This document shows positions 1-7,781 of a stretch of 64,000 nt of DNA, one piece after another. Position 1 is the stretch's first letter; each line of letters starts with the position of its first letter. The notes beneath the pieces are model-generated. The model searched no databases. It was not told the DNA's origin and saw only the letters and a program-made list of their open reading frames with translations. The DNA comes from Luteimonas sp. RC10 (GTDB taxonomy: Bacteria; Pseudomonadota; Gammaproteobacteria; Xanthomonadales; Xanthomonadaceae). Location: assembly GCF_014192745.1 (NCBI RefSeq), contig NZ_JACHYJ010000002.1, positions 186,001-250,000 on the forward strand, given 5' to 3'. The position numbers and the translations under genes were made by a program.

Positions 1-225
1 GAGGCCGGGCGCGCGCTGGGTCTGGACCTGGTCAACAATCCCGAGCTCGCCGCGCAGCCCGAGAACGCGGCACGCATCGCCGCCTGGTACTGGCAGAGCC
101 GCGACATCAATGCCGCCGCCGATGCCGGCGACTTTACCCAGGTCACTCGGCTGATCAACGGCGGCACCAATGGCCTGGCCGACCGCGAGGCCTATTACGC
201 GCGCGCCAGCGCGATCCTGAACTGA
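1..225 (+). CDS. C-terminal end of a GH19-type chitinase/endolysin-like protein (partial)
   Basis: Only the last 74 codons are in the window; the frame is open from base 1 and stops with TGA. The visible part reads ALGLDLVNNPEL, then AAWYWQSRDIN, then TRLINGGTNGL and DR. This is the C-terminal signature of family 19 glycoside hydrolases of the predicted chitinase/phage endolysin type (COG3179), which cleave chitin or peptidoglycan-like polymers. The catalytic glutamates lie upstream of the window, so activity cannot be judged. A hairpin follows the stop. Family assignment is fairly sure; the substrate is not. Confidence 0.75.
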   Translation, partial: EAGRALGLDLVNNPELAAQPENAARIAAWYWQSRDINAAADAGDFTQVTRLINGGTNGLADREAYYARASAILN

Positions 226-233
226 GCCACGCC

Positions 234-259
234 CCGCCACCGGCGATGGTCGGTGGCGG
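234..259 (+). terminator. Terminator-like hairpin after the GH19-type gene
   Basis: A perfect 9-bp stem (CCGCCACCG / CGGTGGCGG) closes an 8-base loop a few bases after the stop codon. No T-run follows, so an intrinsic terminator is only a possibility. Confidence 0.4.
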
Positions 260-352
260 CATTGCGGACCCCCGGTCGCGGCACGGTCGTCCAATTGCAC
301 TGCGACCGGACGTATAAGCGCGCGCCTGACACCGACACCGCGCGCGTCACAC

Positions 353-958
353 TCAGGGAATCTCGAAGCCTGCCGGGTCGGTCGGGATGCCGTACTGCGC
401 GAACAGCGCAGGCCCGATCTGCGATAGCGCTTCGCCATCGCAACTGCGCTCGACCGCGTCGCCACCAGGGACTGGCGCGATCGCCACGCCCGCCTTCTCC
501 CAGCCGCGGCCGATGCCGGTGTACAGCGTGTGGACCTGCCCTTGGTGGTCGAAACGCAGGAAGGCGCCGCCACCGCCCGAGTACGTCAACGTGCCGCCAC
601 GAAATGCCTGCGACGGCGCGGTGTCGCCGGACGGATAGACCACGGGCGGCGGCGCGCCCAGCGCTGCGCCGCTCCGGTAGGTCAGGCGCGCGCTGTCGGG
701 CGACCCGCACAGCGCATTGGCTCCGTCCGCGTTGCGGCAGCCGAACACCACGGTCTCGCCGTCCGGACAGAATGGGGCGTTCTCCGGCGCCGGCACCGGA
801 TCGCCGGTCGTGACAGGCGGCACAACGGTGACGGCGCGGGCGTCCGATGCCGGCGCAACGCCAGGGTCGGCCGCAGCGTCGGACGCTGTCGGCGCACGAT
901 CTGCGTCGGTGCACGCGGCAAGTAGCAGCACCGAGAGCGAGGCAGCGAGCGCTTTCAT
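353..958 (-). CDS. Putative lipoprotein of unknown function
   Basis: 201 codons. The ATG at 958 is chosen because a GGAGG-type ribosome site lies just upstream and because it starts a typical lipoprotein signal: MKALAAS, a hydrophobic core and the lipobox LLAAC ending about residue 16. The frame stays open further upstream but has no such features. The mature part has an acidic/alanine-rich linker (about 20-60) and then a soluble region with several Gly and aromatic residues and four Cys. I do not recognise a domain. It probably sits in the outer or inner membrane facing the periplasm. It converges with the GH19-type gene. Confidence 0.7.
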   Translation of the reverse strand: MKALAASLSVLLLAACTDADRAPTASDAAADPGVAPASDARAVTVVPPVTTGDPVPAPENAPFCPDGETVVFGCRNADGANALCGSPDSARLTYRSGAALGAPPPVVYPSGDTAPSQAFRGGTLTYSGGGGAFLRFDHQGQVHTLYTGIGRGWEKAGVAIAPVPGGDAVERSCDGEALSQIGPALFAQYGIPTDPAGFEIP

Positions 959-1071
959 TGAACCTCCAGGCAGCCAGAGACCACACCAGCCTGCCATGCC
1001 CGGTGTCGGCAAGCCGCGACCGTGGTCACGACCGGCGCCACGTCCCGTTCGGTCGCCCGGGACACCGCGCG

Positions 1072-2664
1072 TCAGGAACTGCACGACAGCATCGAGCAGC
1101 CCGGCTTGGTGCGCGCCCAGTCCGGACGGCGGCCGGCGAAGGCCTCGCGGCCCGGCTGGTCATCAAAGGGGCGGCGCAGCACGTCCAGCAGCTCGGCAAT
1201 GCCCGCCGCGTCGCCACCTTCGGCGCGGTCGATCGCCTGCTGCGCCAGGTAGTTGCGCGGCACGTAGCGCGGATTGGCGGCGTGCATGCGCACACGCCGG
1301 TCCGCAGCGGGTTCGGCACTGTCGGCCAGGCGCGCGGCATAGTCGCGCATCCACGCAACCAGCCCCTCCTCGACCGCCGCGCGGCGCGCCGGGTCGTAGA
1401 ACGCCTCGCCGATCGCATCGAGCGAGGGCGCGGCCAGGTCGAGATCGGCCAGCCCGCGGAAGAACAGCGTCATGTCGGCCTCCCCTGCCTGCAGCAGCCC
1501 GTGCAGGCGCTGCATCAACGCGACGTCGCCCTCGCGCACATCCGGCAGGCCGAGCTTGGCGGCGGTATTGCGGCGATCGGCGGCGCCGTAGGCGGCGGCA
1601 TAGTCGTCGAGCCCGGCCTGCAGCGGCGCGACCTCGCCGAACAGCGGCGCCAGCGCCTGCGCCAACCGGCCCAGGTTCCAGTGCGCGATGCGCGGCTGCC
1701 AGCCGAAGCGATAGCGCCGGCCCTGGGCGTCGGTGGTATTGGGCGTCCAGTCCGGATCGTAGTCGTCGATCCAGCCGTAGGGACCGTAATCGATCGTCAG
1801 GCCCAGGATCGACATGTTGTCGGTGTTCATGACGCCGTGCACGAAACCCACGCGCATCCAGCCGGCGATCATCTCCGCGGTGCGGGTGCAGACTTCGGCG
1901 AACCAGTCGCCGTAGCGCGTCTCACCGTGGCCGGCCAGATGCGGGAAGTCGCGCGCGATCGTGAAGTCGGCCAGCCGCTTGAGCAGCGCAAGGTCCCCGC
2001 GCGCGGCCGGCAATTCGAAATGCCCGAACCGCACGAACGACGGCGCGACCCGGCACACCACCGCCCCCGGCTCGGCGGCGGGATGGCCGTCGTAGAACAT
2101 GTCGCGCACGACCGCATCGCCGGTCGCCACCAGCGACAGCGCGCGGGTGGTCGGGATGCCCAGGTGATGCATCGCCTCGCTGCAGACGAACTCGCGGATC
2201 GACGAGCGCAGCACCGCCCGGCCGTCGGCCGTGCGCGAGTACGGCGTGGGGCCGGCGCCCTTGAGCTGCAGTTCCCAGCGCTGGCCGTCGTCGGCGACGC
2301 CCTCGCCCAGTGTGATCGCGCGGCCATCCCCGAGCTGCCCGGCCCAATGGCCGAACTGGTGCCCGCCGTAGTTGCCGGCGTAGGGCATCATCCCCGGCAC
2401 CAGCGCATTGCCACCGAAGACCTGCGCGAACGCCGGCGAGGCGACGGTGTCGGCATCGAAGCCCAGCGCCTGCGCCATCTCGGCCGAATGGGCGAGCAGG
2501 CGCGGTGCGGCGACCGGCGTCGGCAGCACCGGCGACCACAACGCACCCTCGACCTGGCGCCGCCGGCTGCCGGCCTCGGCATCGCCCGGCAACTCGCGCA
2601 CGAAACGGTTGTCGAAGCGCAGGCCATGCGCCAGCGCGACCTGCGGCAGAACCGTCGCGCTCAT
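1072..2664 (-). CDS. selO: Protein adenylyltransferase SelO (YdiU family)
   Basis: 530 residues, the usual length. SelO is a pseudokinase-fold enzyme that transfers AMP from ATP to Ser/Thr/Tyr of target proteins. Family hallmarks are visible: the nucleotide-binding stretch around [28 protein letters not shown], and the metal-binding/active-site region NTDNMSILG followed by IDYGPYGW. The C-terminus is CSMLSCSS with Cys528 third from the end, the position held by selenocysteine in animal SelO. The ATG at 2664 overlaps the stop of the upstream GST gene (ATGA), so the two are probably co-transcribed and translationally coupled. A link to redox-stress responses is known for the family and is inferred here. 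Confidence 0.95.
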   Translation of the reverse strand: MSATVLPQVALAHGLRFDNRFVRELPGDAEAGSRRRQVEGALWSPVLPTPVAAPRLLAHSAEMAQALGFDADTVASPAFAQVFGGNALVPGMMPYAGNYGGHQFGHWAGQLGDGRAITLGEGVADDGQRWELQLKGAGPTPYSRTADGRAVLRSSIREFVCSEAMHHLGIPTTRALSLVATGDAVVRDMFYDGHPAAEPGAVVCRVAPSFVRFGHFELPAARGDLALLKRLADFTIARDFPHLAGHGETRYGDWFAEVCTRTAEMIAGWMRVGFVHGVMNTDNMSILGLTIDYGPYGWIDDYDPDWTPNTTDAQGRRYRFGWQPRIAHWNLGRLAQALAPLFGEVAPLQAGLDDYAAAYGAADRRNTAAKLGLPDVREGDVALMQRLHGLLQAGEADMTLFFRGLADLDLAAPSLDAIGEAFYDPARRAAVEEGLVAWMRDYAARLADSAEPAADRRVRMHAANPRYVPRNYLAQQAIDRAEGGDAAGIAELLDVLRRPFDDQPGREAFAGRRPDWARTKPGCSMLSCSS

Positions 2665-3341
2665 CGCCCCAGCTCGTAGGGGCCGCCGACCTCGAGCGCA
2701 CGCCGGTAGGCCGGCCGTGCATGGATCCGCTCGACGAAATCGCGGATGCGGGGACCGACGTACTCGCCGGCGCGCGCGACTGCCGCCTCCAGCGGAAAGC
2801 TCATCTGGATGTCGGCCGCGCTGAAGCGCTCGCCGAGCAGCCACGGCTGCGCCTGCAGTTCGCGCTCGACGTAACCCAGATGCGTGGACAGTTGCGGGCC
2901 GACGAAGGCCTGCATCGTCCGGTCAGCGATACCGCGCGCGACCGGTCGCACGAAGAACGGCATCGGCGCGCTGCGCAGGCGCGCCATCACCAGGGTCAAC
3001 AGCAACGGCGGCATTGCCGAGCCTTCGGCGTAATGCAGCCATTGCCGGTAGCGCAGCCAGGCGTCCTCGTCGCCCGGTTCGGGCGACAGCGTATGCGTGG
3101 GGTCGAAGCGCTCGACCAGGGTTTCGACGATCGCCCCCGACTCCACCAGCACGCGGCCGTCGAGCTCCACTATTGGCGACTTGCCCAGCGGATGCACCGC
3201 ACGCAACGCCTCGGGGGCGAGCATCGTGCGGGCGTCGCGCTGGTAGCGCACGACCTCGTAGGGTTGCCCCAGTTCCTCGAGCAACCACAGCACGCGCTGG
3301 GAGCGGGAGTTGTTCAGGTGATGCACGCGGATCGTCGCCAT
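2661..3341 (-). CDS. Glutathione S-transferase family protein
   Basis: 226 residues with the two-domain GST plan. The N-terminal thioredoxin-like domain (about 1-80) begins [24 protein letters not shown], where the SRSQR segment supplies the catalytic Ser/Asn region, and includes KSPIVELDG with the conserved cis-Pro and VLVESGAI, the glutathione gamma-Glu-binding motif. The all-helical C-terminal domain fills the rest. GSTs conjugate or reduce electrophiles with glutathione in the cytosol. It is the first gene of a two-gene unit with selO, overlapping by 4 bases, which suggests a shared thiol/oxidative-stress role. The true substrate cannot be inferred. Confidence 0.9.
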   Translation of the reverse strand: MATIRVHHLNNSRSQRVLWLLEELGQPYEVVRYQRDARTMLAPEALRAVHPLGKSPIVELDGRVLVESGAIVETLVERFDPTHTLSPEPGDEDAWLRYRQWLHYAEGSAMPPLLLTLVMARLRSAPMPFFVRPVARGIADRTMQAFVGPQLSTHLGYVERELQAQPWLLGERFSAADIQMSFPLEAAVARAGEYVGPRIRDFVERIHARPAYRRALEVGGPYELGR

Positions 3342-3665
3342 CGGGTCCTCTGCGTTCGGCTCTTGGCGGCCATGATGGGCCAGGGCATGACAAGACGCGG
3401 AGAATCGGGGTGACCCGCGCACCGAGAGGGCCGGCAATCGCTGCAAGCCCGCCCCCCCAATGGGCCGCTGCGCTCGCTCGGGATCAGGACCTCACCCGGC
3501 CCATCGCAGGCGCCCGCACCAAAGCCGGGACCACGCCTCCGCGGCGCCCCTGATCGGCGTCACCCTGGCGTTGCACCGTCTTTTCCGCGAATCCAGGCGC
3601 CCCGGCGGGTTACACTATGCGGTTCCCCCGACCGGCACTGCGCCGGCGCTACGAGAGACCGCACC
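3342..3665. other. Intergenic region between divergent GST and deaD genes
   Basis: About 320 bases with no supported gene. It must hold the divergent promoters. A weak -10-like TACACT lies at 3611-3616 ahead of deaD, with no clear -35 at the right distance. I see no further repeat or RNA element. Confidence 0.4.
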
Positions 3666-5495
3666 ATGAGCGCCGAGACGCCCATCCCCAACGCCCCCTC
3701 CCCCAAGTTCACCGACCTCGCCCTGCCCGAGACGCTGCTGCGCGCGCTGGCCGGCGTGGGGTACGAGTCGCCGTCGCCGATCCAGGCCGCGACCATCCCG
3801 CCGCTGCTCGAAGGTCGCGACGTGCTCGGCCAGGCCCAGACCGGCACCGGCAAGACCGCCGCGTTCGCGCTGCCAATCTTGGCGCGCATCGACCCGGCCG
3901 CCCGCAAGCCGCAGGCGCTGGTGCTGGCGCCGACCCGCGAGCTGGCGATCCAGGTCGCCGAGGCGTTCCAGAAGTACGCCGCGCACATGCCCGGCTTCCA
4001 TGTGCTGCCGATCTACGGCGGCCAGGGCTATGCCCAGCAGCTGTCGGCGCTCAAGCGCGGTGTGCAGGTGATCGTCGGCACGCCGGGCCGGGTGATCGAC
4101 CACCTCGAGCGCGGCTCGCTGGACCTGTCGGAACTGCGCGCGCTGGTGCTCGACGAGGCCGACGAAATGCTGCGCATGGGCTTCATCGACGATGTCGAAG
4201 CGGTGCTGAAGAAGACGCCAGACTCGCGCCAGGTGGCGCTGTTCTCGGCGACGATGCCGACGCAGATCCGGCGCATCGCGCAGACCTACCTGCGCGAGCC
4301 GGTCGAGATCGCGATCAAGGCGACCACCACGACCGCCGCCAACATCCGCCAGCGCTACTGGATGGTCAGCGGCACCAACAAGCTCGATGCGCTGACCCGG
4401 ATCCTGGAAGCCGAGCCGTTCGACGCGATGATCATCTTCGCGCGCACCAAGCTGGCGACCGAGGAACTGGCCGAGAAGCTCTCGGCGCGCGGTCTGGCCG
4501 CGGCCGCGATCAATGGCGATCTCGACCAGAAGCAGCGCGAGAAGACCATCCAGCAACTCAAGGATGGGCGCATCGACGTGCTGGTGGCGACCGACGTCGC
4601 CGCACGCGGGCTGGACGTGGAGCGCATCAGCCACGTGCTCAACTACGACATCCCCTACGACACCGAAAGCTACGTGCACCGGATCGGCCGCACCGGTCGT
4701 GCCGGGCGCAGCGGCGAGGCGATCCTGTTCGTGGCCCCGCGCGAGCGCGGCATGCTCGGCGCGATCGAACGTGCGACCCGGCAGAAGATCGAGCAGATGC
4801 AGCTGCCGACGGTCGAGATCGTCAACGAGCGCCGCGTCGACCGCTTCCTTGAAAAGATCACCGGCGCGCTGGAGAGCCCGCAGCTGGCGCAGTTCCGCGA
4901 CCTGGTCGACCGCTACGAGCGCGAGCACAACGTGCCCGCCGTCGAGATCGCCGCGGCCCTGGCCACGCTGGTCCAGGGCGACACGCCGCTGCTGCTCGAC
5001 CCGCCGCGCAAGCCCGAGAAGCCGTTCGAGCGCGAGTTCGTCGAGCGCCCCGGCGGCCGTGAGGCCTCGCGCGCAGCACGCGAGCCGCGGGAACCCCGCG
5101 AGCCCCGCGCGCCGCGCCCCGACCAGGGTCCGCGCGAGCCCGACGTGGGCATGGAGACCTTCCGCATCGAGGTCGGCTATGTGCATGGCGTGCAGCCGGG
5201 CAACATCGTCGGCGCGATCGCCAACGAGGCCGACCTGGAAAGCCGCTATATCGGCCGGATCGACATCCGCGACGACTACAGCCTGGTCGACCTGCCCGAA
5301 GGCATGCCGCGCGAACTGCTCGAACACCTGAAGAAAGTCCGCGTCGCCGGCCAGTCGATCCGCATGCGCCGCGCCGAGGAGGCCGACATGGCCGCCGCCC
5401 CGCCGCGTACCGGCAAGCGTCCATTCGCCGGCAAGCCGCACGGCAAGCCCGGCTTCCGCCCCGGCGGCCCGCGCAAAGGCCCCCGCCGCGACTGA
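3666..5495 (+). CDS. deaD: ATP-dependent DEAD-box RNA helicase DeaD/CsdA
   Basis: 609 residues. It unwinds RNA duplexes and typically assists ribosome assembly and mRNA turnover, mainly at low temperature. The helicase core (about 13-370) shows Walker A QTGTGKT (59-64), PTREL (about 89), the DEAD box (163-166), SAT, and the C-terminal HRIGRTGRAGR motif. A DbpA-like RNA-binding domain follows around residues 495-575 (METFRIEVGYVHG onward), after an Arg/Glu/Pro-rich linker. The tail is basic and rich in Gly, Pro and Lys, as expected for an RNA-binding extension. It is a single-gene unit, followed directly by a cluster of GGTCAGAGT inverted repeats. Confidence 0.96.
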   Translation: MSAETPIPNAPSPKFTDLALPETLLRALAGVGYESPSPIQAATIPPLLEGRDVLGQAQTGTGKTAAFALPILARIDPAARKPQALVLAPTRELAIQVAEAFQKYAAHMPGFHVLPIYGGQGYAQQLSALKRGVQVIVGTPGRVIDHLERGSLDLSELRALVLDEADEMLRMGFIDDVEAVLKKTPDSRQVALFSATMPTQIRRIAQTYLREPVEIAIKATTTTAANIRQRYWMVSGTNKLDALTRILEAEPFDAMIIFARTKLATEELAEKLSARGLAAAAINGDLDQKQREKTIQQLKDGRIDVLVATDVAARGLDVERISHVLNYDIPYDTESYVHRIGRTGRAGRSGEAILFVAPRERGMLGAIERATRQKIEQMQLPTVEIVNERRVDRFLEKITGALESPQLAQFRDLVDRYEREHNVPAVEIAAALATLVQGDTPLLLDPPRKPEKPFEREFVERPGGREASRAAREPREPREPRAPRPDQGPREPDVGMETFRIEVGYVHGVQPGNIVGAIANEADLESRYIGRIDIRDDYSLVDLPEGMPRELLEHLKKVRVAGQSIRMRRAEEADMAAAPPRTGKRPFAGKPHGKPGFRPGGPRKGPRRD

Positions 5496-5501
5496 CTCCA
5501 A

Positions 5502-5580
5502 AACCGCGGTCAGAGTCGAATTTCACCCGAAAATCCACTCTGACCCCGGTTGTTGTCGAAATTCGACTCTGACCCCGGTT
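5502..5580. repeat. Inverted-repeat element of the GGTCAGAGT family, three arms
   Basis: One left arm (AACCGCGGTCAGAGT, 5502-5516) and two right arms (ACTCTGACCCCGGTT, 5537-5551 and 5566-5580) lie between deaD and the amidotransferase gene. Left and right arms pair with one mismatch to form a 15-bp stem. The same arms recur at 53643-53693, so this is a dispersed family. It could also end deaD transcripts. Confidence 0.8.
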
Positions 5581-5603
5581 TGGGGAATGCCTAGAATCGG
5601 GGG

Positions 5604-6359
5604 ATGCCCCGCATTCTTGTCTTCCAGCATGTCGCCGCCGAGCCGTTGGGGACGCTTGATCCGCTGATCCGCCGGCGTGGGCACCGGATCCGCTTCGTCA
5701 ACTTCGAGCGCGAGCCCGATGCGCAGCCCAATGTCGACCGCTACCGCGGCCTGATCGTGCTGGGCGGTCCGATGAACGTCGAGGACCGGCATGCGCGGGC
5801 GCACCTGCTGACCGAGTTGCGCGCGATCGAGCGCATGCTCGAACTCGGCCGTCCGGTGTTGGGCATCTGCCTGGGCGCGCAGTTGCTGGCGCACGTGCTC
5901 GGCGCGCCGGTGCGGCGCATCGCGCGGCCGGAGATCGGCTGGTACCCGCTGCGCAGCACCGAGGCCGGGCTCGGCGACCCCGTGCTCGCCCCGCTCGGCG
6001 CAGGCGCGCCGGTGTTCCAGTGGCATGGCCGGCATTTCGAAATCCCCAGCAGCGCCGTGCACCTGGCGCGCACCGACAGTTGCGAGCAGCAGGCCTTCCG
6101 CTACGGCGACAACGCCTACGGGTTCCAGTTCCATCTGGAGATGGACGCGCCGCTGATCGAACGCTGGCTCGGGACGCCGGCCTATCGCGACGAACTCGCC
6201 AGCGCCGGCCTGCCGCACGATGCTGAGGCGATCCGCGCACTCACCGCTCAGCACATCGCGCCGATGCAGACGCGCGCCGAAGCGGTGTTCAACACCTTTC
6301 TCGACCTGGTTGGCCGGCCCGATCGCCGCTTCGTGCTGCCGTCGCGGGAGTTCGGCTGA
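5604..6359 (+). CDS. Class I glutamine amidotransferase (GMP-synthase-like)
   Basis: 251 residues, a single amidotransferase domain (PF00117 type). Such enzymes take ammonia from glutamine or act as stand-alone hydrolases of gamma-glutamyl bonds. The catalytic triad is complete: Cys89 in GICLGAQL, and His177 and Glu179 in FQFHLE. The oxyanion glycines are in VLGGPMNV (about 52-59). No synthetase partner is fused or adjacent, as in the COG0518 proteins often annotated GMP synthase-like. A role in gamma-glutamyl metabolite breakdown is possible but not shown. A double-hairpin repeat follows about 40 bases after the stop. Confidence 0.85.
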   Translation: MPRILVFQHVAAEPLGTLDPLIRRRGHRIRFVNFEREPDAQPNVDRYRGLIVLGGPMNVEDRHARAHLLTELRAIERMLELGRPVLGICLGAQLLAHVLGAPVRRIARPEIGWYPLRSTEAGLGDPVLAPLGAGAPVFQWHGRHFEIPSSAVHLARTDSCEQQAFRYGDNAYGFQFHLEMDAPLIERWLGTPAYRDELASAGLPHDAEAIRALTAQHIAPMQTRAEAVFNTFLDLVGRPDRRFVLPSREFG

Positions 6360-6396
6360 GCGGAAGCACCCGCGTTGCAGGGAAGGCCAGAGCCCT

Positions 6397-6449
6397 ACCT
6401 CCCCCGCCTGCGGGGGAGGTCGACGCGCACCGCGCGTCGGGTGGGGGTT
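6397..6449. repeat. Double-hairpin intergenic repeat (G/C-rich dispersed family)
   Basis: Two adjacent dyads: ACCTCCCCCGC / GCGGGGGAGGT (6397-6420) and CGACGCGC / GCGCGTCG (6421-6439), followed by GGTGGGGG. The same arrangement recurs at 12870-12919, about 13019-13068 and, less perfectly, 40154-40203. It lies between two converging genes and may stop transcription from both sides. Confidence 0.85.
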
Positions 6450-6461
6450 CGGGCTTGCCGC

Positions 6462-6686
6462 TTACAGCCGTCCCCCGATCTCCGGCAGCGACACATCCGG
6501 CAGCCGGACGTCCGGCCCCAGCACGTGCCAGACCTCGGCCAGCGGCGGCCAGCCGAAGTACGGCGCCAGCCACCAGTAGGCCGCGACCAGGATCAACCCG
6601 GTCACCAGCAGCCGCAGCACCACGCCCGCGACCTTGAACGCGAGCCAGATACCGACGATGACCAGCACGAAGCCGAGCCAGCTCAT
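6462..6686 (-). CDS. Small membrane protein of unknown function
   Basis: 74 residues. One long or two short hydrophobic helices cover residues 2-42 (MSWLGFVLVIVGIWLAF through LILVAAYW), followed by a soluble tail containing GWPPLAEVW and ending PEIGGRL. No family recognised. The ATG overlaps the stop of trhO by 4 bases (ATGA), so it is translated as the second gene of that unit. Confidence 0.7.
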   Translation of the reverse strand: MSWLGFVLVIVGIWLAFKVAGVVLRLLVTGLILVAAYWWLAPYFGWPPLAEVWHVLGPDVRLPDVSLPEIGGRL

Positions 6687-7435
6687 GCGGCCTCCACGCC
6701 GTCGTGCAGGGGGCGCAGCGCGGGATCGAGCGCGACGCGATCGTCGAACACGAAGCAGCGGCCGTCGTAGCCGAAGCCGCCCACGCGCTCGAAGTAGCCC
6801 AGGATGCCGCCGTCGAGTTGCAGCACGTTGTTCATGCCGTCGGCGCGCATCCAAAGCGCCGCTTTCTCGCAACGGATGCCGCCGGTGCAGAAACTCACGA
6901 CGGTCGCATCGCGCAACGCGTCGCGGTGCGGCACGAGCGCATCGGGCAGCTCGGTGAAGTTGTCGATCGGCAGGGTCAGCGCGCCGGCGAAGCTGCCATG
7001 GGCGACTTCCTCGCGGTTGCGCGTGTCGAGCAGCACCAGCCGGCGACCCGCGTCGTCGTGGCCCTGCGCGATCCAGCGCGCCAGGTCCTCGGGCGCGACG
7101 TCGGGCGCGCGCGCCGGTGCGGCCAAGGGCATCGCGTCGGGCCGGCGGAAGCTGATGATCTCGGATTTGACCTTGACCTTCAGCCGCGCGAACGGCACCG
7201 CTTCACTGCGGCTGCGCTTGATCTGCAGCGTGGCGAAGCGCGGGTCTGCGCGTACGGCGTCGACCAGCGTGTCGATCGCCTCGACGCGGCCGGCCAGGAA
7301 CAGGTTGATGCCCTCAGGCGCGACAAGCACCGTACCGCGCAGTTCGCCGGCTTCGGCCAGCGCGCGCAGCCAGTCGGCGACGGCAGTGGGGTCGTCGATG
7401 GCGACAAAGTGGTAGGCGGCGAGGTTGTCGATCAT
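6683..7435 (-). CDS. trhO: Rhodanese-type tRNA uridine-34 hydroxylase TrhO
   Basis: 250 residues. TrhO (formerly YceA) makes 5-hydroxyuridine at the wobble position of certain tRNAs using molecular oxygen. The N-terminal acylphosphatase-like domain (about 1-95) has GTVLVAPEGINLFLAG and KVKVKSEIISF. The rhodanese domain (about 115-220) carries the active-site Cys183 in SFCTGGIRCEKA. It lacks most of the Cys-containing C-terminal extension of the 350-residue E. coli protein, which is common in this family. ATG at 7435 is the first start giving the conserved N-terminus; the frame is open for another 600 bases upstream through repeat DNA. Confidence 0.92.
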   Translation of the reverse strand: MIDNLAAYHFVAIDDPTAVADWLRALAEAGELRGTVLVAPEGINLFLAGRVEAIDTLVDAVRADPRFATLQIKRSRSEAVPFARLKVKVKSEIISFRRPDAMPLAAPARAPDVAPEDLARWIAQGHDDAGRRLVLLDTRNREEVAHGSFAGALTLPIDNFTELPDALVPHRDALRDATVVSFCTGGIRCEKAALWMRADGMNNVLQLDGGILGYFERVGGFGYDGRCFVFDDRVALDPALRPLHDGVEAA

Positions 7436-7590
7436 GGGCGCAATTGTAGCGGGCCCGCCCACGGCCCCTGCGCCGAATTGCGCCCCCTGCGGGAACCGGT
7501 TGAAAGCGCGCGAACGATCGGGGCGCCAAGCAACCGGAGCGTGACATGTGAGCCGATCTCGGGGGTCGAGACGTTCCGCCAGCGGTCCAT

Positions 7591-7770
7591 CCCCCCACCC
7601 CAGCCCTCCCCCGCGTTGCGGAGGAGGGAGCACGATCGCAATGGCGTGCAGTTGCTGCGGGACAGCCTCTCCCGCGCCGCGGTGTGGGGGAGCACGATCG
7701 CATCGGCGTGCCGTTGTTGCGGGACAGCCTCCCGCGCCGCGGGGAGGGAGCGCGATTGCAGTGGCGCGCG
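7591..7770. repeat. Tandem repeat cluster (unit about 60 bp) next to a hairpin repeat
   Basis: After an inverted-repeat module (CCCCACCCCAGCCCTCC then GGAGGGAG), a unit starting CACGATCGCA begins at 7631 and again at 7693 (62 bp apart). A third, decayed copy starts at 7751. Each unit contains GCGGGACAGCCT and CCCGCGCCGCG. The cluster fills most of the 346-base gap between trhO and pepA, which otherwise shows nothing. The lead module recurs at 39914. Confidence 0.85.
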
Positions 7771-7781
7771 GTGGCTGGACC

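Noticed and set aside
847..2679. Long plus-strand open frame antisense to selO
   Set aside because: Arg/Gln/His-rich translation without domain; it mirrors the real gene, as expected for G/C-rich third positions.
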